From Viridibacillus soli (lineage in GTDB: Bacteria; Bacillota; Bacilli; Bacillales_A; Planococcaceae), in the NCBI RefSeq assembly GCF_016612995.1, contig NZ_JAEOAH010000020.1:1-41815 (forward strand): a stretch of DNA of 41,815 nucleotides, written 5' to 3'. The notes below the pieces were generated by a model, which saw only the letters and a program-made list of their open reading frames with translations, was not told where the DNA came from and did not search any database. Below are positions 34,981-41,815 of this stretch, piece by piece. A program made the translations under genes and the position numbers. Each line of letters begins with the position of its first letter. Within the stretch, counting starts at the first letter, position 1.

Positions 34981-35988
34981 CTATTTTAATGCTCCGTAGC
35001 CAACGATACGTGGTTCCCAGTAGCTTCCTTTTTCAACACTTTGGTATTGTACGCTAGTTCCCGCTGCGTGTAATACTTTATTGTTTCCTGCATATAAGCC
35101 AACATGTGTAATCGTGCTACCTCCAGGTGATGCAGTAAAGAAGATTAAATCGCCTACTTGTGGGCTATTTACCTCTTTAGTAACGGCACGTTGAGAACGG
35201 CTATTATGTGGCAGTGTTCCATAACCCGCTTTTTTATAAGCATAGGCTGTGAAACCAGAGCAGTCAAAACCTGACGGAGACATGCCACCCCATACATAAG
35301 GTACGCCTAGATATTGACTACCAGCGCTGATAATTTTATTGCGACTAGCTAAGTTTGAATTAGAAACGGTTGTTGTTTTTTTATATTTTTTTAAGTAAGA
35401 ACTAGATACCCAACCTGTTTTACCACTGTATTTAACTTTGTACCATGTTGTTCCGCTTACTTTCTTTTTATATGTAGCTGTTACGACAGCTCCTTTTTTC
35501 AAAGTTGTAACTTTTTTACTGCTTGTAGAAGCTCCTGTTCTCATATTTAATATTGCTGTTGTCTTGTATTTACCACTAATTTTTGTTGCCTTTACAGCAG
35601 TAGCTGATGATTTTTTATATGTTTTTAAGTATGTGCCTGTTACCCAGCCTGTTTTGCCATTGTATTTAACTTTGTACCACGTTGTTCCGCTTACTTTCTT
35701 TTTATATGTTGTTGTTACGACAGCTCCCTTTTTCAGCGTCATAATTTTCTTATGGCTTGTAGATGCTCCCGTTCTCATATTTAATGCATCTGTTGTCTTA
35801 TATTTGCCTGTAGTTTTTACTGCTTTTGAACTTGCTACCATTGTAATTTTCTTCGCAGAGTCCTGTACGACGGTCGTTGCATTTGTTTGTATTTGTTCTT
35901 GAGGTTGATTATTTAATAGTGTTCCTAGTCCAAGTGCAAGCGTTAATGCACTTGCTGTTATGGCTTTAAATACTGTTTTATTGTTCAT
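34981..35988 (-). CDS. Secreted SH3b-SH3b-NlpC/P60 cell-wall endopeptidase
   Basis: The 335-residue protein has a signal peptide (residues 1 to ~30), two nearly identical bacterial SH3 domains (~62-125 and ~139-202, each with LNMRTGAST, KKGAVV and GTTWYKVKY.GKTGWV) and a C-terminal NlpC/P60 domain. The catalytic Cys is in FDCSGFTAYAY, the His in THVGLYAGN and the third residue near VLHAAG. It should cut gamma-D-Glu-diaminoacid bonds in peptidoglycan. The two SH3b copies are close at the DNA level too, so the duplication is recent. GGAGG lies 11 nt before the ATG. It is monocistronic. Confidence 0.92.
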   Translation of the reverse strand: MNNKTVFKAITASALTLALGLGTLLNNQPQEQIQTNATTVVQDSAKKITMVASSKAVKTTGKYKTTDALNMRTGASTSHKKIMTLKKGAVVTTTYKKKVSGTTWYKVKYNGKTGWVTGTYLKTYKKSSATAVKATKISGKYKTTAILNMRTGASTSSKKVTTLKKGAVVTATYKKKVSGTTWYKVKYSGKTGWVSSSYLKKYKKTTTVSNSNLASRNKIISAGSQYLGVPYVWGGMSPSGFDCSGFTAYAYKKAGYGTLPHNSRSQRAVTKEVNSPQVGDLIFFTASPGGSTITHVGLYAGNNKVLHAAGTSVQYQSVEKGSYWEPRIVGYGALK

Positions 35989-35999
35989 ATTAATAATGT

Positions 36000-36241
36000 T
36001 CCTCCGATTTTCTTTTTATTATTAATGATATTTTTTTGATATCTTTTAATGTTTAGTTACGTTTTTTATTAATTCCACCATTAATTCTATTGAATAATCA
36101 TCGGAGAAACAACAGCATTTCATTTACAATGCCATTACACTTCATTACAAATAATGCAAATCGAATTTGAATTATCAAATTTTTAATAAAAAAGAAATAT
36201 AAATGTATTAATTTCCCATTAATTTTAAGCTGGGATACAAA
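36000..36241. other. Gene-free stretch upstream of the endopeptidase
   Basis: AT-rich, no coding frame and no clear riboswitch or hairpin. It must contain the endopeptidase promoter. Confidence 0.4.
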
Positions 36242-36275
36242 AAAACTCCCTTCGCTGTAAAAGCTAAGGGAGTTT
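36242..36275 (-). terminator. Terminator, minus strand
   Basis: AAACTCCCTT pairs with AAGGGAGTTT. On the minus strand a seven-T run follows. It belongs to the relic at 36352-36600. Confidence 0.8.
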
Positions 36276-36351
36276 ACGTATATAGTGAAAAAACTAGTTA
36301 TGTTTCTTCTTGATAAATATCTAGATTAATAGGTGTCATAGCCATCGGAAT

Positions 36352-36600
36352 TTAAAATTCTTTAATAAATTCAATATTTTGGTAAAAATCTTCTGCATCA
36401 CCCTCATAATCAAAGTAGAAATCATCATACTGCAGATGTTGGAGTTCGGCAGCTGGGTTAAAAGTAAATTCGCAATAGCTGTTCCATTTCATCATTATCT
36501 TCCGTTGAGAATTGTCTAACAAAATCTAAGTAAAACAAAGTTCTCCCTGTAAAATCGTATGTACCACATTGAAATAGTAAAGCAATTTCTTCTTCACCAT
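36352..36600 (-). pseudogene. Frameshifted and 5'-truncated conserved protein
   Basis: On the minus strand VDGEEEIALLFQCGTYDFTG and TLFYLDFVRQFSTEDNDEME run in one frame. The reading then continues one frame over as EFTFNPAAELQHLQYDDFYF and EDFYQNIEFIKEF to TAA 36354-36352. The two halves join naturally near 36480, so one indel broke the gene. The 5' part is lost at the end of the flavin oxidase gene. The protein is acidic and aromatic-rich; no named family is claimed. The terminator downstream is intact. Confidence 0.65.
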
Positions 36601-37746
36601 CTACCGGTTTCCTACTGATTTAAATCGCTTCATAGAAAAAGGCGCAATATCTAAATCTGTAGACCCTTTTGTGATAAGGTCACAGAGTACTTCACCAACA
36701 GCGCTAGCAAATTTAAAGCCGTGCCCTGAGAAACCGGCTGCAATGGCGATGTTCTTGTGATTTGGATGGACATCTATGATGAAATCCTCATCTGGCGTCA
36801 TTGTATACATACATGTTTTACCGAATTTCAACTCATGCTCACGTGGCATAAATTCATCTAAGAAACCTGTCAGATCTTCTGCATCTCCTGCGATTTCGCC
36901 GAATGGAAGATTGCTCTCATCGGGATTAACAGTATCCCCACCATCATGACGACCAACTTTTAATCCCGCTCCGTCAATACTTGGGAAGCCATAGTAGATG
37001 CTTTCCTCTAGCTCAAATGCAAAGGCCGGGAAGTCATGTTGATTGTAGTATTTTTCATCTACATCATACCAAGCAAATGTTTTACGAATTGGATTCAGAG
37101 GAAGTTCTAGATCGAGTTGGGTTAATAACTCCCCCGCCCATGCACCCGCAGAAATGATTGCTGCATTCGCAGTAAATGTTGCACCGTCTACAGTTTCAAT
37201 TGTAACTTTTTGAGGCTGTACATCGACTTTGGTGACGCGACTATTTGTACGAATGATTGCTCCTGCACTGCTTGCTAATTCTCTATATCCTTCTACACAT
37301 GCTTCTACTCTTAATACGCCTGAAGTGGGCTCGAAACAACCGACAAAATTTGCTGGTAACTGCATACCCGGCCATTTTTCGTTTACTTCAGTTGCCGTCA
37401 TCACTTCTAATGGTAGATCAAATTTCTCTGCACTCGCGATTACATTTTTAATAAAAGGAATATTTTCATCCCCAACATTCATAACACCTGTTTGGAGAAA
37501 AATTTCCTTACCCGTTTGCTGCGCAAGATCTTGCCATAAATCGCGCGCGCGTAAAGCAAATGGTACATATTCTGCTCCTTCACCGTATGCATAACGAATA
37601 ATGCGTGTCTCACCATGGTGACTTCCTTGATCATGTGGCGGATTGAACGCGTCTAATAGAAGTGTTTTCTTGCCACTCTTTGCAAGGAAATAGCCCGCAG
37701 CCATCCCCATTGAACCTGCTCCAACAACAATCACATCATAATGCAT
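36601..37746 (-). CDS. Sarcosine / N-methyl-L-tryptophan oxidase family flavoenzyme
   Basis: The 381-residue DAO-family enzyme has the FAD-binding VIVVGAGSMGMAAGYFLAKS, HGETRIIRYAYGEG (substrate/flavin loop), and the covalent-FAD Cys in GKTCMYTMTPDEDFIID, followed by AAGFSGHGFKFASAVG. Length matches monomeric sarcosine oxidase and SolA (372-390). It would demethylate an N-methyl amino acid, giving formaldehyde and hydrogen peroxide; sarcosine and N-methyltryptophan cannot be told apart by eye. AAGGAGG lies 8 nt before the ATG at 37746. It is a single gene, and its 3' end abuts the truncated relic at 36600. Confidence 0.9.
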   Translation of the reverse strand: MHYDVIVVGAGSMGMAAGYFLAKSGKKTLLLDAFNPPHDQGSHHGETRIIRYAYGEGAEYVPFALRARDLWQDLAQQTGKEIFLQTGVMNVGDENIPFIKNVIASAEKFDLPLEVMTATEVNEKWPGMQLPANFVGCFEPTSGVLRVEACVEGYRELASSAGAIIRTNSRVTKVDVQPQKVTIETVDGATFTANAAIISAGAWAGELLTQLDLELPLNPIRKTFAWYDVDEKYYNQHDFPAFAFELEESIYYGFPSIDGAGLKVGRHDGGDTVNPDESNLPFGEIAGDAEDLTGFLDEFMPREHELKFGKTCMYTMTPDEDFIIDVHPNHKNIAIAAGFSGHGFKFASAVGEVLCDLITKGSTDLDIAPFSMKRFKSVGNR

Positions 37747-37820
37747 TTTTATTGCCTCCTTGATACTCATTTTTATTATTTTACTATGAATTTCAGAATT
37801 TTAATGGTGGAATATTTTGA

Positions 37821-37904
37821 TTGTTGCTGAAATGGAGGGATTTGTTGCTGAAATGAGCTTGTTTGTTGCTCAAAATGCATTGATTGTTGCGTAACTCCTT
37901 CCAT
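37821..37904. repeat. Four-unit 21-bp array with TTGTTGC core
   Basis: TTGTTGC occurs at 37821, 37842, 37863 and 37884, exactly 21 bp apart. Units 1 and 2 continue TGAAATG and unit 3 CAAAATG; unit 4 has diverged. It lies upstream of the flavin oxidase gene and downstream of the HNH-like gene, and shares the 7+14 layout of the other two arrays. Confidence 0.8.
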
Positions 37905-38001
37905 TTGTTATTTATCTGAATTTTCACGTCCTAAAATGATCTTATTAAATAGAATTTCACTTTTTAAGTTGGCATGTACTTTTTAGTTTGGCACACTAAC
38001 A

Positions 38002-38028
38002 AACCACCAGCCTCCTAAGCTGGTGGTT
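38002..38028 (-). terminator. Terminator of the HNH-like gene
   Basis: AACCACCAGC pairs with GCTGGTGGTT (10 bp) directly after the stop codon. The minus-strand tail TTTGTTAGT is only moderately T-rich. Confidence 0.7.
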
Positions 38029-38030
38029 TA

Positions 38031-38570
38031 TTAGTTGTCCTTATGTTTAAATTCATAAATTGCTGCGAAGTATGTCGACGGTGATACTTTATTGCCGTTT
38101 TCATCTTCATTTAGTAAATAAGCGATATTAGTAGCTAGCCATTTTTTGAATACTGGATTTTGAGATGCTTTACTAACCCAATCGAGATCGTCTTCTAAAT
38201 TAAAATTTTTCAATTCTCGTTTGACTTCTGCAATACGGCGCATTTGATTGTCTTGATTTGCAACCCATTGCAAGAAGCCGCGGACGGATGTCGTGTGCGG
38301 TGATAAATCTACACATTCTTGACATAACAAAAATAAATTATCCACGTCTATCGGACCGCCTAATCTTGTCGTCTTTATCGGAAAGAGTTGTAGTGGTTCA
38401 ACGTCGGTCCATAATTTCTCTAATGTTATGGGTGCCTTGTTTGTAATGTTATATTTTTGACCCCACTGCTTGCCACAAGCCCAGCAGCACGGTTCACCTA
38501 AATTATTAATATGATTTTCTAACCACGGTCTCCAAAAGGCGAAAACCTCCCCTTTAGTCGGTTCGCTCAT
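38031..38570 (-). CDS. Zinc-finger protein with degenerate HNH-like motif
   Basis: The 179-residue product has CCWACGKQWG near residue 28 and GGPIDVDNLFLLCQECVDLS near residue 72. Two CxxC pairs around a GG..DVDNL..LC core recall HNH nucleases (DH...GG....NL..LC..CN). The catalytic DH pair that should precede GG is missing here (IKTTRLGG), and the final HNH Asn/His is not obvious. It may be a Zn-binding structural relative or an inactive nuclease. The C-terminal half is helical and unrecognised. GGAGGGAGGG lies 7 nt before the ATG. It is a single gene with its own terminator. Confidence 0.65.
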   Translation of the reverse strand: MSEPTKGEVFAFWRPWLENHINNLGEPCCWACGKQWGQKYNITNKAPITLEKLWTDVEPLQLFPIKTTRLGGPIDVDNLFLLCQECVDLSPHTTSVRGFLQWVANQDNQMRRIAEVKRELKNFNLEDDLDWVSKASQNPVFKKWLATNIAYLLNEDENGNKVSPSTYFAAIYEFKHKDN

Positions 38571-38761
38571 TTGAAATCCCTCCCTCCATTTAAATAACAG
38601 TCTGGCTATTTATGCTGTATAATTATTTTACCAAAAAATAGATATTTTATTATTGAATTTATTATGGCAATACGATGGCTTTTTGATGAAATTTTTGGTT
38701 AGCTTCGCAATTCATGGCGAAAAATGCGATAATGAGGAAAACGAATAGTAAGGATGACATG

Positions 38762-39961
38762 ATGAAGAAAATGATAACACTAAGAGTGGACCAAAGCTTT
38801 CTCGGGGATTTAAAGAGAGGCTATCCATTAATTTTAAAAGATGCCGTAGTAAATACAGATATGCTGAGTGAAGAGGGCGAATTAATCCGCCTTGTGGACC
38901 GTGCAAATCGCTATGTAGCAACAGGCTATTATGGAATTCAAAATAAAGGAATTGGATGGGTGCTTACAACGAAAGAGCATGAGCAAATTGATGATGCATT
39001 TTTCAAAACTAAATTGAAAACAGCTTTAGATCATCGCACTGACTTTTTCGAGGATAGCCAAACAACTGCATTCCGTGTATTTAACGGTGAAGGTGATGGC
39101 ATTGGCGGTCTCTCAATTGATTATTTTAACGGTTACTATATGGTGAGCTGGTATAGCGAAGGCATGTATAGCTTCAAAAAATACGTTTATGATGCGCTTG
39201 CTGAATTGGTTGAATTCAAAGCTATCTATGAAAAGAAACGCTTTGATACGAAAGGCCAATATATCGAGCAAGATGATTTTGTCATGGGCGAGCCTGGCGA
39301 TTTCCCAATTATCGTGAAAGAAAATGGTATGAACTTTGCAGTGAATTTGAATGATGGTGCTATGACTGGAATTTTCCTTGACCAACGTGATGCGCGTCGT
39401 ACAATTCGTGAATATTATTCAGAAGATGTGAATATGCTGAACACATTCTCTTACACTGGCGCGTTTTCAGTAGCTGCTGCACTTGGTGGCGCGAAGGAAA
39501 CAACGAGTGTTGACCTTGCAAAACGTAGCTTAGCGAAAACGATTGAACAATTCAGTGTCAATGGAATCGACTATGAAGCGCAAAATATTAAAGTAATGGA
39601 TGTTTTTGATTACTTCAAATATGCAGCTCGTCATGCCATGAAATTTGATCTAGTTGTTCTTGACCCGCCTAGCTTTGCACGCTCAAAAAAAATGACGTTC
39701 AGTACTGCAAAAGACTATCCGAAATTGCTAATGGACGCAATTGCTATTACAGAAAAGAATGGTATTATTGTCGCTTCAACAAACAATGCAAGCTTCAGTA
39801 TGAAAAAATTCAAAACATTTATTGATAAAGCGTTTAAAGATTTAGACACTCGCTACAAAATCGTTGAACAGTCTTCATTACCAAAGGATTTCCGCACAAA
39901 CCGCGACTTCCCAGAATTCAACTATTTAAAAGTTGTGTTCATTAAAAAATTGAATAAATAA
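38762..39961 (+). CDS. rlmI: RlmI-family 23S rRNA (cytosine-5) methyltransferase
   Basis: The ~399-residue protein has an N-terminal PUA domain (LRVDQSFLGDLKRGYPLILK, LVDRANRYVATGYYG), an EEHUD-type linker, and a class I SAM-dependent methyltransferase domain. NTFSYTGAFSVAAALGGA is the SAM loop, SVDLAKRSL motif II, and VVLDPPSFARSKK the DPPxF motif; the C-terminal VASTNNASFS replaces the usual Cys-containing motif. Relatives (RlmI, B. subtilis YwbD) modify 23S rRNA. The start is uncertain: AAGGA lies 7 nt before 38762, and ATG codons at 38759 and 38714 are in frame but worse placed. Confidence 0.85.
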   Translation: MKKMITLRVDQSFLGDLKRGYPLILKDAVVNTDMLSEEGELIRLVDRANRYVATGYYGIQNKGIGWVLTTKEHEQIDDAFFKTKLKTALDHRTDFFEDSQTTAFRVFNGEGDGIGGLSIDYFNGYYMVSWYSEGMYSFKKYVYDALAELVEFKAIYEKKRFDTKGQYIEQDDFVMGEPGDFPIIVKENGMNFAVNLNDGAMTGIFLDQRDARRTIREYYSEDVNMLNTFSYTGAFSVAAALGGAKETTSVDLAKRSLAKTIEQFSVNGIDYEAQNIKVMDVFDYFKYAARHAMKFDLVVLDPPSFARSKKMTFSTAKDYPKLLMDAIAITEKNGIIVASTNNASFSMKKFKTFIDKAFKDLDTRYKIVEQSSLPKDFRTNRDFPEFNYLKVVFIKKLNK

Positions 39962-39968
39962 TAACAAA

Positions 39969-39998
39969 AAATGCATCTAGAAATGGATGCGTTTTTTT
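39969..39998 (+). terminator. Terminator of the methyltransferase gene
   Basis: AATGCATC pairs with GGATGCGTT (one G-U), followed by six T. Confidence 0.75.
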
Positions 39999-40042
39999 AT
40001 TTCTATCATTTCTAAGAGATTTAGCTTTATGCATATAAATAA

Positions 40043-40068
40043 AAAAGAGCCAACTCTCGGCTCTTTTA
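40043..40068 (-). terminator. Terminator overlapping the lectin stop codon
   Basis: AAAAGAGCC pairs with GGCTCTTTT around a 7-nt loop. On the minus strand the TAA of the lectin gene is the first part of the stem, and T-rich sequence follows. Confidence 0.8.
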
Positions 40069-40962
40069 CTGTTCCGCTGTATAAGTGAAGCGTTCAATTT
40101 TAAATTCATGCTGATTGTGTTGCTCACTTGTTGAGGCTGTAATCGAGAAGGCGTAATAAGGGGCATCCTCACGCACTTCATTCTCAAAAGAGTGCTGCCA
40201 TATGTACATGCCATATTTTACGGTCATCGTTTTAGTATTAGCGTCATACATAATCGTGAAATCCTTAAATTCACCGCCAACTTGATCACTTAGATTTGTC
40301 ATTATTCCGGGATTTAAACAGTCGATTGTCTCGCAGCTAGTTATTTTAATAGTAGCAAATTCGATATTTTGATTTGTACCCCGTACCATTGCCGCCCAGC
40401 CTTGATGATCTGTTGTGACAAACGCTCCGAACGGACTATTTCCATAGATAGCTTTATTAAAACTTTTATCTGTTGGATCCGCTTCCCATCCCAGCATTCT
40501 GCTTGAACTCGCTTTTGTACCATTTCTGAATGTATCAATTTTGAAACCGATCGCATTTTTCAAACCGCCGATACCTAGATTTGCACCACCTTGCCCTATT
40601 GCATGTGACCCTCCTTGATGAAAAGCAAATCCAATGCCATCCGCCCCGCCACCTTTTTCGGATTTTCCACCTATATTGACAGCGCCTGTTAGCTGAAAAT
40701 CTTTTGTAAAATCAATCTTATCATTCAACGTAATTGCTCCATCTTTATTTTTCTCATCCGGTGTTAGTAAAATAATACCATCCTTATATTTTGTCTGTGT
40801 TGCTTCACTATTTCTGACTTTAAAGTATTCTAAAAAATTGGCAGATATCACCGTAGTTGCTTTAGCTGCAAGTACCGTTTGTGCCCCTGCTAGTTTAAAG
40901 CCTATAAGTATGGCGAAAAGTAAAAATAGACTCGATGCAATTATGCATACTCTTTTCATCAT
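40066..40962 (-). CDS. Secreted L-type (legume-like) lectin-domain protein
   Basis: The 298-residue product has a signal peptide (residues 1 to ~32, ending TVLAAKA) and then a single bacterial L-type lectin fold: DFQLTGAVNIG, GGGADGIGFAFHQG (the conserved Asp/Gly metal-sugar loop), LKNAIGFKIDTFRN, and DAPYYAFSITASTS near the end. Such domains usually head large LPXTG-anchored adhesins; here the protein ends right after the lectin domain with no anchor, repeats or sortase motif, so it is released. The sugar ligand is unknown. GAGG lies 8 nt before the ATG at 40962. It is monocistronic. Confidence 0.85.
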   Translation of the reverse strand: MMKRVCIIASSLFLLFAILIGFKLAGAQTVLAAKATTVISANFLEYFKVRNSEATQTKYKDGIILLTPDEKNKDGAITLNDKIDFTKDFQLTGAVNIGGKSEKGGGADGIGFAFHQGGSHAIGQGGANLGIGGLKNAIGFKIDTFRNGTKASSSRMLGWEADPTDKSFNKAIYGNSPFGAFVTTDHQGWAAMVRGTNQNIEFATIKITSCETIDCLNPGIMTNLSDQVGGEFKDFTIMYDANTKTMTVKYGMYIWQHSFENEVREDAPYYAFSITASTSEQHNQHEFKIERFTYTAEQ

Positions 40963-41210
40963 TGTAATCACCTCTCTTTCTTATGAAAATAACGCCAACA
41001 TACTCTTACTAAAATCATTCCCCTTTGTTAACTATTTAAAAATCTAATTTTTCGGACAATGTATTTTACCGAATAAATTAACATTTTTTTATCAAAATAG
41101 ATTATTAATAATAAAAATATGATAAATATATAAATCTTCATTCCTTTTAATCTACGCTTTGAAGCCTTTAAATATACAATGGATTTTGACAGCACATATT
41201 TAAACAATAA

Positions 41211-41236
41211 AAAAAGAGCCGCAATAGCGACCCTTT
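41211..41236 (-). terminator. Terminator of the chemoreceptor gene
   Basis: On the minus strand AAAAGGGTCGC pairs with GCGGCTCTTTT (two G-U) around TATT, followed by a T-run, just after the stop. Confidence 0.75.
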
Positions 41237-41245
41237 TCCTCATTT

Positions 41246-41815
41246 TCACTTCACTTTAAACTGTTTAATAACTGCCATCATTTTATCCGCATTGTCAGCC
41301 AAATATTGGCTAATATTGCTTAACTCATTAACAATTTGGACTTGTTGATCTGATGCACTTGCGACTCTTGTAGCACGGTTTGCATTGTTTACTACGATGT
41401 CATTCATCTGCTCAGTAGAAGCAAGAATCTCCTCTGAACTTGCAGACATTTGTTCTACGACAGCAGAATCTTCTTGAATTTCTTCATTCACATGCCGTAC
41501 GGATTGTAAAATAGCTTTTAAATTTGTGCCAATTGAGCTGACCGCTAGGCTTCCTTCTTTCACTTCAAGTGAACTTTCATTCATCTCTTTTACTACACTT
41601 TCTGCAGTACTACTAAAGTTTTGTAGATGTTCACGAATATCTTCTGCAGAATTGCGAGACATTTCAGCAAGTTTGCGTACTTCATCCGCTACAACTGCAA
41701 AACCTTTACCCGATTCACCAGCTCTTGCAGCTTCAATTGCAGCATTTAAAGCTAGTAAATTTGTTTGATCCGCAATACTTGTAATTACTTCAACCATTTC
41801 TTCAATCGAACGGAA
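41246..41815 (-). CDS. Methyl-accepting chemotaxis protein, C-terminal part
   Basis: The visible 189 residues are the cytoplasmic signalling domain of a chemoreceptor; the gene continues beyond the window edge. They start in the hairpin tip ([20 protein letters not shown], then [21 protein letters not shown]), which binds CheA and CheW, and continue as the return helix of the coiled coil ([20 protein letters not shown], typical methylation-helix 2 sequence) to the C-terminus. The sensor part is not visible, so the ligand is unknown. Confidence 0.93.
   Translation of the reverse strand, partial: FRSIEEMVEVITSIADQTNLLALNAAIEAARAGESGKGFAVVADEVRKLAEMSRNSAEDIREHLQNFSSTAESVVKEMNESSLEVKEGSLAVSSIGTNLKAILQSVRHVNEEIQEDSAVVEQMSASSEEILASTEQMNDIVVNNANRATRVASASDQQVQIVNELSNISQYLADNADKMMAVIKQFKVK

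Noticed and set aside
35438-35902. 154-codon plus-strand hydrophobic ORF
   Set aside because: It is the antisense shadow of the two SH3b repeats of the endopeptidase gene.

Overview
The window looks like chromosomal DNA of a low-GC Gram-positive bacterium of the Bacillaceae/Planococcaceae group (Lysinibacillus or Solibacillus type). This rests on AT-rich sequence, strong AGGAGG-type ribosome binding sites, several TTG/GTG starts, T-tailed hairpin terminators, three Firmicute-style riboswitches, and a gene set of bacterial nitric oxide synthase, YpsA, xpt-pbuX, katA, aadK-like and NlpC/P60 genes. The genus is inference from gene content; no rRNA or tRNA gene is present.

Layout. 1-3250: a broken IS1380-type transposase start at the edge, a small acidic ORF, a soluble PAS chemoreceptor with a translationally coupled leader ORF, a glutathione peroxidase relic and a secreted protein. 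3325-5017: a two-gene ABC-2 exporter behind five TTAAG repeats. 5437-6974: a membrane-protein gene broken by an in-frame TGA, then a 33-unit tandem array. 7071-14106: a phosphorus-scavenging region with a cytoplasmic 5'-nucleotidase-family enzyme divergent from phnD-phnC-phnE-phnE and a large secreted protein, with a PhoP-like box between them. 14277-20011: ypsA, an ASCH-domain relic, xpt-pbuX under a guanine riboswitch, two small genes, and an amino-acid permease under a lysine riboswitch. 20068-26103: an aminoglycoside adenylyltransferase-like gene, MITE-like copy 1, a CynX-type MFS transporter, an M20 amidohydrolase plus VOC protein under a SAM-I riboswitch, and nos. 26438-31099: a GGDEF relic, a response regulator with a SARP/BTAD output and a relic of the gene that preceded it, katA, a DnaA-box cluster, a membrane-transporter relic and an XRE regulator. 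31196-41815: a dCACHE-GGDEF diguanylate cyclase, a 49-residue acidic protein, MITE-like copy 2, a TetR regulator, an IsdG-like heme monooxygenase, an SH3b-NlpC/P60 endopeptidase, a frameshifted relic, a sarcosine/N-methyltryptophan oxidase, an HNH-like zinc protein, an RlmI-type methyltransferase, a secreted L-type lectin and the end of a chemoreceptor.

Working together. The phn block, its divergent nucleotidase and the PhoP-like repeats read as one phosphate-starvation module. Three metabolite sensors (guanine, lysine, SAM) each control an uptake or salvage unit within 8 kb. nos, katA and the IsdG-like gene are candidates for oxidative/heme stress functions but are not one operon.

The most unusual signal is a set of three intergenic arrays (6292-6974, 22551-22634, 37821-37904). 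Each is built from a conserved 7-mer repeated exactly every 21 bp, with a different 7-mer in each (GAGTCAY, TTTACGC, TTGTTGC). The largest has expanded into a 124-bp higher-order repeat whose length is not a multiple of three, so it is unlikely to be coding. Around these arrays and elsewhere there are many gene relics, showing active gene loss.
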